64,000 nucleotides of DNA. Source: Nocardioides albertanoniae. Lineage in GTDB: Bacteria; Actinomycetota; Actinomycetes; Propionibacteriales; Nocardioidaceae. The DNA is taken from the NCBI RefSeq assembly GCF_006716315.1, contig NZ_VFOV01000001.1:3364501-3428500 (forward strand), in the 5' to 3' direction. Positions 16,302 to 25,136 of the stretch are shown here, piece after piece (position 1 is the stretch's first letter; the number at the start of each line of letters is the position of its first letter). A program made the position numbers and the translations under genes. Below the pieces are notes generated by a model. It was given only the letters and a program-made list of their open reading frames with translations. It did no database searches and was not told the origin of the DNA.

Positions 16302-17414
16302 ATGAAACGTCACCGTGGGCGGCATGTCGATATCGAGTCGGCCGACGAGCTCGATGAGCACCTGGCGGCGGGGGCGGGCAGCCTGCGGGGGTGGCGGCTG
16401 CGGGCGGTGGACCTGACCTCCCGGTCGGCGACCCTGCGGAAGGCGGAGCTGGCCGGAGCGACGTTCCTGGGTTGCCGGTTCGCACCCGGCGACGGCGACT
16501 ACGTCGAGGACGAGGGCGCGCTGGTGATGCCGGTGATCCCCGAGGCGCCGGTCGACGTCTACCGCTCCGACCTCTACACCGCCGACGAGCTCTACGACGA
16601 CCCGATCTATGCGCGGAGCCTGGATGCCAGGGCGTACGCCTGGTTGCAGCAGCCGCTCGATGCCGACGACGAGCTGGCCATCGCGCTCCACGACCATGCC
16701 ATCGACGCCGCGCTGGAGCAGTGGGTCGGCGCCCAGCGTGAGGCCGGTCAGCGCATCGTGGGCGTGATGGGCGGCCACGCGTTGCAGCGCGGCGAGGAGG
16801 CCTACGCACAGGCGGCCCGGCTCGCTCAGCACCTGGCGGGCCATCACGTGGTCGCCACCGGCGGCGGCCCCGGAGCGATGGAGGCCGCCAACCTGGGTGC
16901 CTACCTGGCGCAGGCACCGGCCGCCGTGCTCGAGAGTGCGCTCGAGCAGCTGGCGACCGTGCCGACGTTCCGTCCCTCGATCCGCGCGTGGGCGCAGGTC
17001 GCCCTCGGCGTACGCGAAGGCTTCGAGGGTCAGCCGGAGCGGTCGCTGGGGATCCCGACGTGGCACTACGGCCACGAGCCGCCCAACGTCTTCGCCGGCG
17101 CGATCGCGAAATACTTCCGCAACGCCACCCGCGAGGCGGTGCTGCTGGAGGTCTGTGACGGCGGCATCGTCTTCCTGCCTGGCGCCGGCGGCACCGTGCA
17201 GGAGGTCTTCCAGGACGCGTGCGAGAACTACTACGCCGACGCCAGCGCGGTCGCTCCGATGGTGCTCGTCGGACGCCGCTACTGGACCGAGGAGCTGCCG
17301 GTGTGGCCGCTGCTGCAGGCGCTCGCGCGCGGCCGCGAGATGGAGCCGCACGTGCACCTCGTCGACAGCGCCGACGAGGTGCTCGAGGTCATCGGAGCCG
17401 GCGTGCCCGGATGA
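16302..17414 (+). CDS. LOG-like Rossmann-fold nucleotide-binding protein
   Basis: The 370-residue protein has an N-terminal region of about 140 residues without a known domain, then a Rossmann-type domain. That domain contains IVGVMGGHALQRG (about 150), GGGPGAMEAANLG (187) and PGAGGTVQEVFQ (293), the latter matching the PGGxGTxxE loop of the LOG/lysine-decarboxylase-like family. Family members remove ribose phosphate from cytokinin nucleotides or nucleoside monophosphates. The extra N-terminus makes it longer than classical LOG proteins, so the substrate may differ. Its last 26 bases overlap the end of the GT4 gene on the other strand. Confidence 0.85.
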   Translation: MKRHRGRHVDIESADELDEHLAAGAGSLRGWRLRAVDLTSRSATLRKAELAGATFLGCRFAPGDGDYVEDEGALVMPVIPEAPVDVYRSDLYTADELYDDPIYARSLDARAYAWLQQPLDADDELAIALHDHAIDAALEQWVGAQREAGQRIVGVMGGHALQRGEEAYAQAARLAQHLAGHHVVATGGGPGAMEAANLGAYLAQAPAAVLESALEQLATVPTFRPSIRAWAQVALGVREGFEGQPERSLGIPTWHYGHEPPNVFAGAIAKYFRNATREAVLLEVCDGGIVFLPGAGGTVQEVFQDACENYYADASAVAPMVLVGRRYWTEELPVWPLLQALARGREMEPHVHLVDSADEVLEVIGAGVPG

Positions 17415-18555
17415 CGTCGCGGTAGTGGCCGACCAGGGCCGCGTTCACCGCGCCCCACGACTTGTGCGCGACGCTCTTGCGGGCCTCGCGGCCCATCCGC
17501 AGCCGCATCAGCGGGTCGTTGTGCAGCTGCGCGACACGGGAGCCGAGAGCGTCGCGGCTGCCCGGGTCGTAGAAGTAGCCGGTGACGCCTTCGACCACCA
17601 GGTCCAGCGGCCCACCCGAGCGCGGCGCGACCACCGGGATCCCGGAGGCGAGCGCCTCCTGGACCGCCTGGCAGAAGGTCTCGTGGGAGCCGGTGTGCAC
17701 GAAGACGTCGAGCGAGGCGTACGCGGCACCGAGCTCGTCGCCCTGGAGCACGCCCAGGAAGGTCGCGTTCGGGAGCAGCTGACGCAGCTCACGCTCCTGC
17801 GGGCCACCGCCGACGAGCACGACCTTGTAGGCCGGGTTGTGCGCCAGCGCGGCGAGCAGGTGCAGCTCCTTCTCCTGCGCCAGCCGGCCGACGTAGCCGA
17901 CGATCGTCTCGCCGTTGGGGGCGAGCTGGCGGCGCAGGTCGTGGTCGATGCGGCTGGGGTGGAACAGCTCGACATCGACGCCCCGCGGCCACAGACCGGT
18001 GCGCTGGACGCCGAGACCCTCGAGCTGGGTGAGCGCCGACGAGCTCGGTGCCAGGGTGCGGTCGGCGGCCGAGTGGGCCTGGCGGGTGAGCATCGCGGCG
18101 GCCTGCGGTCCCCCGACCGCCTTGTACTTGTCCCAGAAGCCCACCAGATCGGTCTGGTAGATCGCCACGCTCGGGATGCCGAGCTCCTTCGCCACGTGCA
18201 CCGCCTGCCTCCCGAGCAGGGCAGGGGAGGCGACGTGGACGACATCGGGGCTGAACCGGGTCATCACCGAGCGCAGCTTGCGTCGCGTCTCGATGCCGAC
18301 GCGGAAGTCCTTGTAGACCCAGAAGGTCGCTCCGCGGGTGCGGGTCACCGGGAACCCGGCGTACTCGCTCGGGCCTGTGGGTGCGACGACCTCGACCGTG
18401 TGGCCGTCGACGGCGAGGTGCTCCAGCACGCGGCGTACGGAGTTCGTCACGCCGTTGACCTGGGGCAGGAACGACTCCGTGACGAGGAGCACGCGGAGCG
18501 GCTCTGCGTTGGCGGCGACCAGCGGGGCTCGATCGAGGCTGATGCTCATGTGCAT
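17389..18555 (-). CDS. GT4 glycosyltransferase, mannosyltransferase type (MgtA/PimB-like)
   Basis: A 388-residue GT-B glycosyltransferase. The N-terminal acceptor domain has ESFLPQVNGVTNSVRRVLEHL, a hallmark of the GDP-mannose-dependent mannosyltransferases that act on glycolipids. The donor domain has GYVGRLAQEKELHLL, VGGGPQERELRQ and HTGSHETFCQAVQEALASG with the family EX7E motif. A cytoplasmic face role in phosphatidylinositol mannoside or lipoglycan synthesis is likely. The start may be the ATG at 18555 or the one at 18549; neither has a strong ribosome site. It is convergent with, and overlaps by 26 bases, the LOG-like gene. Confidence 0.88.
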   Translation of the reverse strand: MHMSISLDRAPLVAANAEPLRVLLVTESFLPQVNGVTNSVRRVLEHLAVDGHTVEVVAPTGPSEYAGFPVTRTRGATFWVYKDFRVGIETRRKLRSVMTRFSPDVVHVASPALLGRQAVHVAKELGIPSVAIYQTDLVGFWDKYKAVGGPQAAAMLTRQAHSAADRTLAPSSSALTQLEGLGVQRTGLWPRGVDVELFHPSRIDHDLRRQLAPNGETIVGYVGRLAQEKELHLLAALAHNPAYKVVLVGGGPQERELRQLLPNATFLGVLQGDELGAAYASLDVFVHTGSHETFCQAVQEALASGIPVVAPRSGGPLDLVVEGVTGYFYDPGSRDALGSRVAQLHNDPLMRLRMGREARKSVAHKSWGAVNAALVGHYRDVIRARRLR

Positions 18556-18799
18556 GATCGTGCGCGCCGTCTCGCAACGTGATCCCTGACTTGGTTAACA
18601 GATCGGTGAATCTCGCGTGGCCAGAACTCTGTGCCGGCCGACAGGTAGTCCGGCCCGTGTCACCAGCGGAAACGCTGCGTGACTCTCAGAAATCTGTCAC
18701 CTGCCTGCGGCCGCCGACAGATCCCCGTCAGCGCTCGTTCCTAGGCTCGCCGACGTCAAGCCGGTTCTCGGACGGCACCGATGCGACGAAGGAGTCACC

Positions 18800-19231
18800 A
18801 TGAATCACCTACGACGCGCGCTCGCCGCGCTCGGCGCCGCAGCCGCCCTCGGCGGCGGCCTGGTCGCCCTGTCGAGCTCGCCCGCCAGCGCCTACGACGA
18901 CGCGCCGTGCCAGGCGCGCTACTGGCACGACGGGGTCGACCGCTACGTGCAGACCTGCCCCGACTGGGGCATGTCCGGCACCAACGACATCCCGGTCTAC
19001 GACATCGACGCCAGCCCGCCCGCGATCATCGGCTGGATCGAGGCCTCCGGCAACGACTGGTACGTCTGCCAGAAGCGGGTCACGAAGTATGACCCCTACG
19101 CCTACGGCGGCTACCACAACGACTGGTTCGCCTACACGATGGCCGACAACGGCAAGTGGGGCTGGGCACCCGAGGTGTTCTTCAAGGGCGGCGGCAACAT
19201 GGAGGCCGACCGCAAGCTCGCGCTCTGCTGA
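18800..19231 (+). CDS. Small secreted protein, unknown
   Basis: A 143-residue protein with a clear signal peptide (LRRALAALGAAAALGGGLVALSSSPASA, cut before YDD). The mature part of about 112 residues is rich in Tyr, Trp and Asp and has four cysteines that could form two disulfides. The strand-like spacing around GWIEASGNDWYVCQ suggests an SH3-type fold. The ATG at 18800 has GAAGGAG seven bases upstream. I recognise no family. The preceding gap 18556-18799 must hold divergent promoters for this gene and the GT4 gene, but no clear elements stand out. Confidence 0.8.
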   Translation: MNHLRRALAALGAAAALGGGLVALSSSPASAYDDAPCQARYWHDGVDRYVQTCPDWGMSGTNDIPVYDIDASPPAIIGWIEASGNDWYVCQKRVTKYDPYAYGGYHNDWFAYTMADNGKWGWAPEVFFKGGGNMEADRKLALC

Positions 19232-19266
19232 GGTCTCCGGCTGACGTCCGTCTCCAGGCTGACGTG

Positions 19267-20448
19267 TTATTCGGCGGCGGCGAGCTGGCCGCAGGCACCG
19301 TCGATCTCGCGGCCACGGGTGTCGCGGACGGTCGTGGAGATGCCCTTGGCCTCCAGGCGGCGTACGAACTCGCGCTCGTCGGCCGGGTCGGAGGCGGTCC
19401 ACTTCGAACCCGGGGTGGGGTTGAGCGGGATCAGGTTGACGTGCACCCAGCCCCAGTCGCCGTAGCCGTTGAGCACGTCGGCCAGCATGTCGGCGCGCCA
19501 GGCCTGGTCGTTGATGCCACGCATCATCGCGTACTCGATCGAGACCCGGCGGCCGGTGACGCGGGCGTAGTTCCAGGCGGCCTCGACGGTCTCGGCGACG
19601 GAGAACCGAGTGTTGATCGGCACCAGCTCGTTGCGCAGCTCGTCGTCGGGGGCGTGCAGCGAGAGGGCGAGGGTGACCGGGATGCCCTCCTCGGTGAGCT
19701 GCTTGATCCGCGGGACCAGGCCGACGGTGGAGACGGTGACGTGGCGGGCCGAGAGGCCCAGGCCCTCGGGCGCGGGCGAGGTGAGCCGCCGGACCGCGCC
19801 CATCAGCGCCTTGTAGTTGGCCATCGGCTCGCCCATGCCCATGAAGACCACGTTGGAGAGGCGACCGGGGCCGCCGGGGATCTCGCCGCTGGCCATCTGC
19901 CGAGCTGCGACGACGACCTGGTGGACGATCTCGGCGGTCGACATGTTGCGCTCGAGGCCGCCCTGGCCGGTGGCGCAGAACGGGCAGGCCATGCCGCAGC
20001 CGGCCTGGGAGGAGATGCAGACCGTGGCACGGTCGGAGTAGCGCATCAGCACCGACTCGACCAGCGCGCCGTCGAAGAGCTTCCACAGCGTCTTGCGGGT
20101 GGTGCCCTTGTCGGCCTCCTGCTGACGGATCGGCGTCATCAGGTCGGGCAGGAACGTGTTGACGAGCTCCTGGCGCTGGCCCGCAGGAAGATCGGTCATC
20201 TTCTCGGGGTCGTCGACCAGCCGCTCGAAGTAGTGCAACGAGAGCTGCTTGGCGCGGAACCCCGGGAGCCCCGCCTCTTTCGCCGCGTCCTGGCGGCCGG
20301 CCAGGTCGAGGTCGGCGAGGTGGCGCGGCGGCTTGCCGCGGCCCTTGGGCGGCGCCATCACCAGAGGCAGACGGCGCCCCTCCATCGCGGCGGCCTCCGC
20401 CTCGGGGCTGTGCGGGGCGATATCGGTCGCGGAGTCGGGCTCGGTCAC
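19267..20448 (-). CDS. rlmN: Dual-specificity 23S rRNA/tRNA adenine-C2 methyltransferase RlmN
   Basis: RlmN is a radical-SAM enzyme that methylates A2503 of 23S rRNA and A37 of some tRNAs. The 4Fe-4S motif C-GMA-C-PF-C uses Cys151, Cys155 and Cys158. The downstream [31 protein letters not shown] and [15 protein letters not shown] blocks are intact, and the late resolving-cysteine region is [15 protein letters not shown]. At 393 residues it is full length. The start is the GTG at 20448. It ends tail-to-tail with the secreted-protein gene, 35 bases away. Confidence 0.96.
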   Translation of the reverse strand: MTEPDSATDIAPHSPEAEAAAMEGRRLPLVMAPPKGRGKPPRHLADLDLAGRQDAAKEAGLPGFRAKQLSLHYFERLVDDPEKMTDLPAGQRQELVNTFLPDLMTPIRQQEADKGTTRKTLWKLFDGALVESVLMRYSDRATVCISSQAGCGMACPFCATGQGGLERNMSTAEIVHQVVVAARQMASGEIPGGPGRLSNVVFMGMGEPMANYKALMGAVRRLTSPAPEGLGLSARHVTVSTVGLVPRIKQLTEEGIPVTLALSLHAPDDELRNELVPINTRFSVAETVEAAWNYARVTGRRVSIEYAMMRGINDQAWRADMLADVLNGYGDWGWVHVNLIPLNPTPGSKWTASDPADEREFVRRLEAKGISTTVRDTRGREIDGACGQLAAAE

Positions 20449-20506
20449 CGCTCCAGTGTCCCACCGGGGTGCGGCGTACGGCTAAATCTGGATCCGGCTC
20501 TCCCGC

Positions 20507-20905
20507 TCAGCCCGTCTTGAGCAGGATCCAGAACACCAGCGCGCCCACGCCGACGACGACCACGACCGTCAAGATGATGCCGAGCCAGATGAACTGCGCC
20601 AGACGACGGGTCTTGCGCGGGATCAGCATCGCCAGCGGCACCAGAAGAGTCAGCGCCACCCACGGGAACAGCTCCTCGGCCCGCTCCTGCCCGAGCATCC
20701 AGGCGAGCAGCGCGCCCCAGGTGCCGGGCACCAGGATCGCGTAGGCGAGGCCGATGTAGAACCCGACGAGCGCTGCCACCGTCGGGTGCGAGTCGTGCAG
20801 CCACGCCCACACACCACCGGACCCCGAGGACTTCTCCTCCGGGTCCTGATCTGCCTCGACAGCTGGACCTGAGTCCACCTCGAGGTCTGCGGGACGCTCG
20901 GTCAC
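20507..20905 (-). CDS. 132-aa membrane protein, unknown
   Basis: The first 40 residues are acidic and polar. Three hydrophobic segments follow at about 41-62, 78-97 and 105-130, ending near the C-terminus. The start is a GTG at 20905. I recognise no family. It lies 58 bases upstream of rlmN in the same direction and may share its transcript. Confidence 0.7.
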   Translation of the reverse strand: MTERPADLEVDSGPAVEADQDPEEKSSGSGGVWAWLHDSHPTVAALVGFYIGLAYAILVPGTWGALLAWMLGQERAEELFPWVALTLLVPLAMLIPRKTRRLAQFIWLGIILTVVVVVGVGALVFWILLKTG

Positions 20906-20970
20906 GTTTCAACCGTAGCCCCGAACGGCGCGTTCTCGGGTAAAGAATCGCTGCGGGCGACAACTTGGGT

Positions 20971-21035
20971 AGTTCAGGGCGACTCGGTCCATCTACCTGT
21001 GGGTAAGGGGCTGAATCGCCCTGAACTATCGCGCG
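20971..21035 (-). repeat. 3-prime element A: inverted repeat plus 50-bp direct-repeat copy
   Basis: AGTTCAGGGCGA (20971-20982) pairs perfectly with TCGCCCTGAACT (21016-21027). The segment 20986-21035 aligns without gaps to 22154-22203 at about 78 percent identity, with TCTACCT and TGAACTATCGCG identical. It lies one base past the stop of the DUF559-like gene, on that gene strand. Confidence 0.6.
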
Positions 21036-21036
21036 A

Positions 21037-22152
21037 TCACGCAACCCGACGGAGAAAATGGGCACGCTGCGCCTGGGTCAGAGCGCGTCTGTCGCGCACC
21101 GTGTTGGTCGGCACCCACCAACGGGGCGGATCGATGGTCCACAGCCGCTCATCGGCGGGCAGCCGGAGCGCCCGGGCCCGTGCTTCCAACGTCCGGCGCT
21201 TGAAGTCGGTCGGGTCGCGTCGATCGGCGGCGATCATCGTGACGTATTCGAGGCCCGCGCGACGGAACGCCCCCTCCCGCACGAGATCCTTCGCGCGCTG
21301 TTTCCCGGCCAGGTGGACCCCTCCGTCGTACTCCCCCACGACGCCCCGCTCCAGATCGAGTACGTCGGGCGTGCCGATGTGGCGACCCTCAAGGTCGAAG
21401 ATCGCCCTGTTGGTGACGACATGTCCCAGCCTCAGACGCACTGTCCAGGTGAGTCGGAGGTCGACCTCCATCGGCGACCAGACATTCTCATCAGCGTGCG
21501 CGAGCGCCTCGCGTAGATGCTCCACGCCCGTCCAGGCCGTCAGGGTCGCAGCGTACGCCGTCAGCTCCTCGATCGAGACGAGATCGCTAGCCGCGACGAG
21601 GTCGATCCAGCGCACCGCTTCCAACAGGTTCGGCGCGTATCTGACCTCGTAGGCGGTGGACCGCAGAGGGTCTGTCAACACCACGCTTGTATCCGTCCGG
21701 CGCTCGGTGGGCAGGAGCCTTTCGTGGCTGATCGCGATGCCGCCGCGTGCGCGGGTGTAGTGGCCGGGAGTCACGATCGTGGCCGGCATCGAGGCACCGT
21801 ATCGATCGATACCGTCGACCCACTTGACCCCGGACCAGGCCAGGGCTGCCCAGCCGGTCAGCGCCCCATCGGTCGGCACCACGCTCGCCGCCTCGAGCGC
21901 CCGCTGCCGCGGGTCGGTCCCATCGACGTGGCTGGGGACGTACCACCCGTTGAAGGTGCGCCTCCAGAGGCGTCCGCGTGCCTGCTTGCGGGTCGGGCCG
22001 CTCATCCCGGACGGGTCGATCCTGACGGGACGCACCAGCCCCGGCCGCCCCAGGATCTCGGGCGGCCGGAAATGCTCCCGACGCGTGACCATCCCCAGAT
22101 CATGGCCGCGACCACCGACAGTCTTGCTGCCTCGGGTTAGTCCCGGGCGCAT
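21037..22152 (-). CDS. AbiEi-antitoxin-like/DUF559 (Vsr-fold) protein
   Basis: A 371-residue protein, or 351 if the ATG at 22092 is used. The N-terminal half (LWRRTFNGWYVPSH, then ALTGWAALAWSGV) matches the winged-helix pattern of AbiEi-type antitoxin proteins found singly in many actinobacteria. The C-terminal half has IGTPDVLDLERGVVGEYDGGVH, like the PD-(D/E)XK core of DUF559 endonuclease-fold proteins. No AbiEii toxin partner is adjacent. It is bracketed by two 50-bp direct repeats (20986-21035 and 22154-22203), each within two bases of the frame ends. Function is unknown; a nuclease or regulator role is possible. Confidence 0.75.
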   Translation of the reverse strand: MRPGLTRGSKTVGGRGHDLGMVTRREHFRPPEILGRPGLVRPVRIDPSGMSGPTRKQARGRLWRRTFNGWYVPSHVDGTDPRQRALEAASVVPTDGALTGWAALAWSGVKWVDGIDRYGASMPATIVTPGHYTRARGGIAISHERLLPTERRTDTSVVLTDPLRSTAYEVRYAPNLLEAVRWIDLVAASDLVSIEELTAYAATLTAWTGVEHLREALAHADENVWSPMEVDLRLTWTVRLRLGHVVTNRAIFDLEGRHIGTPDVLDLERGVVGEYDGGVHLAGKQRAKDLVREGAFRRAGLEYVTMIAADRRDPTDFKRRTLEARARALRLPADERLWTIDPPRWWVPTNTVRDRRALTQAQRAHFLRRVA

Positions 22153-22153
22153 T

Positions 22154-22203
22154 GGCCCCTCTACCTAGGAGTAACGGGCCGATCCGCCATGAACTATCGC
22201 GGG
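22154..22203 (-). repeat. 3-prime element B: direct-repeat copy at the histidine-phosphatase stop
   Basis: This is the second copy of the 50-bp element at 20986-21035. On the minus strand the word TAGTTCATGGCG begins with the TAG stop codon of the histidine phosphatase gene, so the repeat supplies that stop. It also sits directly in front of the DUF559-like gene. Confidence 0.55.
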
Positions 22204-22700
22204 GCGACGGTGACCACGTCTGGCATACCCAGGTTCCGCCATCTGGCCACGTCGGGGAGCGTGCCGGTCAGCTCGCTCGCCAGGACGGTCCAGGCGGTGC
22301 CGTGGCCGACCAGGACGACATCCTCTCCGGCGTGAGCCGACAGGATCCCGGCGGCTGCCTTCATCACGCGGGCGCGGCACTCCTCGAGCGGTTCCCAGCC
22401 GTCGTACGCAGGCACGGTCGGATCGGCGAAGGCACGCTCGACCGTCGCCTGGAAGTCCTCGACCCAGGCGCCGCCGCGGACGTGCTCGCGCAGGCCCTCG
22501 ACCACGCCGACCTCGCCGTCGGTGAGGAGCTGGGCGGTCTGCTGCGCCTTGGTCTCGGGCGAGGAGTACCACGTGGCGCCGGCCGGGAGCCGGTCACGCA
22601 GCGCCCAGACGTCGTCGAAGCCGGCCGGGTCCAGCTCCCAGTGCTCGGCGGCGACGCCACGGACCTGAACCGGTCGGCCGTGGCGTACGAGGAAGAGCAT
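22194..22700 (-). CDS. Histidine phosphatase family (phosphoglycerate-mutase-like) protein
   Basis: The 168-residue protein has the phosphoenzyme motif LVRHGRP near the start (His7) and the second catalytic histidine in VLVGHGTAW. SPETKAQQTAQLL gives the conserved SxxxRAxQTA-type helix, with Lys where Arg is usual. The ATG at 22700 lies 14 bases after the cdsA stop, so it is probably translated with the cdsA transcript. The substrate is not predictable from sequence. Confidence 0.85.
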   Translation of the reverse strand: MLFLVRHGRPVQVRGVAAEHWELDPAGFDDVWALRDRLPAGATWYSSPETKAQQTAQLLTDGEVGVVEGLREHVRGGAWVEDFQATVERAFADPTVPAYDGWEPLEECRARVMKAAAGILSAHAGEDVVLVGHGTAWTVLASELTGTLPDVARWRNLGMPDVVTVAPR

Positions 22701-22714
22701 CAGAGGACGCGCCC

Positions 22715-23623
22715 TCAGAAGACGGCGTAGTGGAGGATCAGCCAGACCGGGGCGACGGTGGCCAGGAGCGAGTCGAGGCGGTCCATGAGGCCGCCGTGGC
22801 CGGGGATGATCTGGCTCATGTCCTTGACGCCGAGGTCGCGCTTGATGACCGACTCGACGAGGTCGCCGAGGACGGCCATCACGCAGGCGACGACGCCGAG
22901 CGCAACACCGATCCACCAGGATCCGTCGAGCAGCCAGACGACGAGGCCGATGCCGGTGGCGACGGTGAATACCACAGACCCGGCGAAGCCTTCCCACGAC
23001 TTCTTCGGGGAGATCACCGGGGCCATCGCGTGCTTGCCGAAGAGGACACCGGCGATGTAGCCGCCGATGTCGGACATGATCGTGAGCAGCACCCAGACGA
23101 TGATGCCGAGCACGCCGTCGTCGGAGAATCCGCCCGAGGTCCAACCGCCGCCCTCGCCGAGCATGAGCCCGACGAACGAGCCCAGGAACGGGATGTAGAG
23201 CAGGGTGAGGACGGAGGCCGCCGACGTGCGTACGTAGCCGTCGACACCGCGCCGCAGCACCCACAGCATGATCACCAGGGCGCTCACCGCGGTGGCGGTC
23301 ACCAGCGCGTCGGAGCCGAGGAAGTAGGCGACCAGCACCATCACGGTGCCGCCGATCATCAGCGGCTGCTCGGGGACGTCCATGTCCTTGGCGACCAGGC
23401 CGCGGTGGAGCTCCCAGACGGCGGCGACGACGCAGGCGACGACGATCACCATGAAGGCCGTCTTCACGAACATCAGGCTCAGCGCGATGGCGACCAGCAG
23501 CACGACGGCAGAACCGATCGCGGCGGGCAGGTTGCGGCCAGCGCGGCCGTAGTCCTTCTTCGGCGGCTCGGAGGCTGCGGAAGAAGGAGACGGCGGCGTA
23601 CGGCTCACTTGGGGTTCAGTCAT
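22715..23623 (-). CDS. cdsA: Phosphatidate cytidylyltransferase (CDP-diglyceride synthase)
   Basis: CdsA makes CDP-diacylglycerol from phosphatidate and CTP, the precursor of all phospholipids. About seven membrane segments follow a 30-residue cytoplasmic lead. The C-terminal signature S-x3-KR-x4-KD-x5-PGHGG-x2-DR-x-D is intact (SVIKRDLGVKDMSQIIPGHG...). The 302-residue length is normal. The ATG at 23623 lies 15 bases after frr, within the conserved pyrH-frr-cdsA run. Confidence 0.96.
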   Translation of the reverse strand: MTEPQVSRTPPSPSSAASEPPKKDYGRAGRNLPAAIGSAVVLLVAIALSLMFVKTAFMVIVVACVVAAVWELHRGLVAKDMDVPEQPLMIGGTVMVLVAYFLGSDALVTATAVSALVIMLWVLRRGVDGYVRTSAASVLTLLYIPFLGSFVGLMLGEGGGWTSGGFSDDGVLGIIVWVLLTIMSDIGGYIAGVLFGKHAMAPVISPKKSWEGFAGSVVFTVATGIGLVVWLLDGSWWIGVALGVVACVMAVLGDLVESVIKRDLGVKDMSQIIPGHGGLMDRLDSLLATVAPVWLILHYAVF

Positions 23624-23638
23624 GCTCGGCTTCGAGGC

Positions 23639-24196
23639 TCAGACCTCGAGCAGCTCGGCTTCCTTGGACTTGAGCAGCTCGTCGATGGCCTCGGTGTGCT
23701 TCTTGGTGAGGCTGTCGAGACGCTTCTCGGCGCCGGAGACGTCGTCCTTGCTCGCCTCGCCGTCCTTCTCGAGCTTCTCGAGGCTCTGCTTGGCCTTCTG
23801 GCGCACCTGGCGCACGGAGACGCGGCCCTGCTCGCCCTTCTCCTTGGCGAGCTTGATGTATTCCTTGCGACGCTCCTCGGTGAGCTCGGGGAACACGGCG
23901 CGCAGGACCTTGCCGTCGTTGGACGGGTTGACGCCGAGGTCGGAGTCGCGGATCGCCTTCTCGAGGTTGGGCATCGCACCGATGTCGAACGGCGCGATGT
24001 TGATGATGCGCGGCTCGGGGCTGGTGAAGGACGCCAGCTGCTGGATCGGCGTCGGGGTGCCGTAGTAGTCGACCAGGATCTTGTTGAACATCGACGGGGT
24101 GGCTCGACCGGCGCGGATGGTGGCGAAGTCCTCACGCGTGGAGTCCACCGACTTCACCATCTTGCTGTCGGCCTCGTTGAGGATGTCGTTGATCAC
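23639..24196 (-). CDS. frr: Ribosome recycling factor
   Basis: RRF splits post-termination ribosomes together with EF-G. The 185-residue sequence shows the three-helix-bundle pattern with the conserved TIRAGRATPSM, INIAPFDIGAMPNLEKAIRDSDLG and RVSVRQVRQKAKQ blocks. The start is a GTG at 24196, with AGGAG six bases upstream. It lies 59 bases after pyrH and directly before cdsA. Confidence 0.97.
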   Translation of the reverse strand: MINDILNEADSKMVKSVDSTREDFATIRAGRATPSMFNKILVDYYGTPTPIQQLASFTSPEPRIINIAPFDIGAMPNLEKAIRDSDLGVNPSNDGKVLRAVFPELTEERRKEYIKLAKEKGEQGRVSVRQVRQKAKQSLEKLEKDGEASKDDVSGAEKRLDSLTKKHTEAIDELLKSKEAELLEV

Positions 24197-24255
24197 CAGA
24201 TGCTCCTGTGCGCTCGTAAGTGTTGTGGGTTGTGGATGCTTCGGGCTCGTGCCGC

Positions 24256-24969
24256 TCAGCCGGCGGTGACGAGCGTACCGATCTTCTCACCCTGGACGAT
24301 GCGGTAGACCGCGCCCTTGTCCTCCGCGCCGTAGACCACGATCGGCATCTTGTTCTCCATGCAGAGGGCGAACGCGGTGGCGTCGGCGATCTTGAGCTGC
24401 TTCTGCAGCGCCTCGGCGAAGGTGAGCTCGTCGTACTTCGTCGCCGTCGGGTCCTTCTTCGGGTCGGCGGTGTAGACGCCGTCGACACCGCTCTTGGCCA
24501 TCAGGACGACCTCGGCGTGGACCTCGAGGGCACGCTGGGCGGCGACGGTGTCGGTGGAGAAGAACGGCATCCCCGAACCTGCACCGAAGATGACCACACG
24601 ACCCTTGTCGAGGTGACGCATGGCGCGGCGCGGGATGTAGGGCTCGGCGACCTGGCCCATCGTGATCGCGGTCTGCACGCGGGTGTCGACGCCCTCCTTC
24701 TCGAGGAAGTCCTGCAGCGCGAGACAGTTCATGACGGTGCCGAGCATGCCCATGTAGTCGGCTCGGGCCCGGTCCATGCCGGCCTGCTGGAGCTCGGCAC
24801 CCCGGAAGAAGTTGCCACCGCCGACGACGATCGCGACCTCGACACCGGAGGCGGCCACCGCGGCGACCTCCTTGGCGATCGAGGAGACCACGATCGGATC
24901 GACACCGACCTCACCGCCACCGAAGTTCTCTCCGGACAGCTTGATCAAGATGCGCTGGTAGCGGGTCAT
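24256..24969 (-). CDS. pyrH: Uridylate kinase
   Basis: PyrH phosphorylates UMP to UDP for RNA, DNA and sugar-nucleotide synthesis. The 237-residue protein has the amino-acid-kinase fold motifs LIKLSGENF (residues 8-16), [10 protein letters not shown] and [14 protein letters not shown], with [13 protein letters not shown] as the late loop. The ATG at 24969 has AGGAAAGG upstream. A long hairpin (25027-25077) separates it from tsf, so it probably has its own promoter, leading the pyrH-frr-cdsA unit. Confidence 0.97.
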   Translation of the reverse strand: MTRYQRILIKLSGENFGGGEVGVDPIVVSSIAKEVAAVAASGVEVAIVVGGGNFFRGAELQQAGMDRARADYMGMLGTVMNCLALQDFLEKEGVDTRVQTAITMGQVAEPYIPRRAMRHLDKGRVVIFGAGSGMPFFSTDTVAAQRALEVHAEVVLMAKSGVDGVYTADPKKDPTATKYDELTFAEALQKQLKIADATAFALCMENKMPIVVYGAEDKGAVYRIVQGEKIGTLVTAG

Positions 24970-25026
24970 ACCGTGGCCTTTCCTCGGACGACGTCCTGCC
25001 GGGTGTTGCACGTGGGGGTGGCGTAC

Positions 25027-25077
25027 GAAAGGGCCGGTCCGATGATGACCATCTGGATCATCGGACCGGCCCCTTTC
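25027..25077 (-). terminator. Strong terminator after rpsB-tsf
   Basis: Sixteen uninterrupted pairs (GGGCCGGTCCGATGAT and complement), a one-base bulge, then five more pairs including an A/T run, closing a ten-base loop. It lies 60 bases past the tsf stop. Confidence 0.88.
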
Positions 25078-25136
25078 GTCGTACGTTGCTGCTTAACCTA
25101 ACTGATCGCGCCGGTGAGGTGCGGAGTCAGGACGGT

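Noticed and set aside
21037..22152. Complete AbiE toxin-antitoxin system
   Set aside because: Only the AbiEi-like half is present; no nucleotidyltransferase toxin (AbiEii) lies next to it.
20986..22203. Transposon carrying the DUF559-like gene
   Set aside because: The flanks are direct repeats with about 78 percent identity and there is no transposase or terminal inverted repeat. The right copy forms part of the neighbouring gene end, so a shared 3-prime element is the simpler reading.
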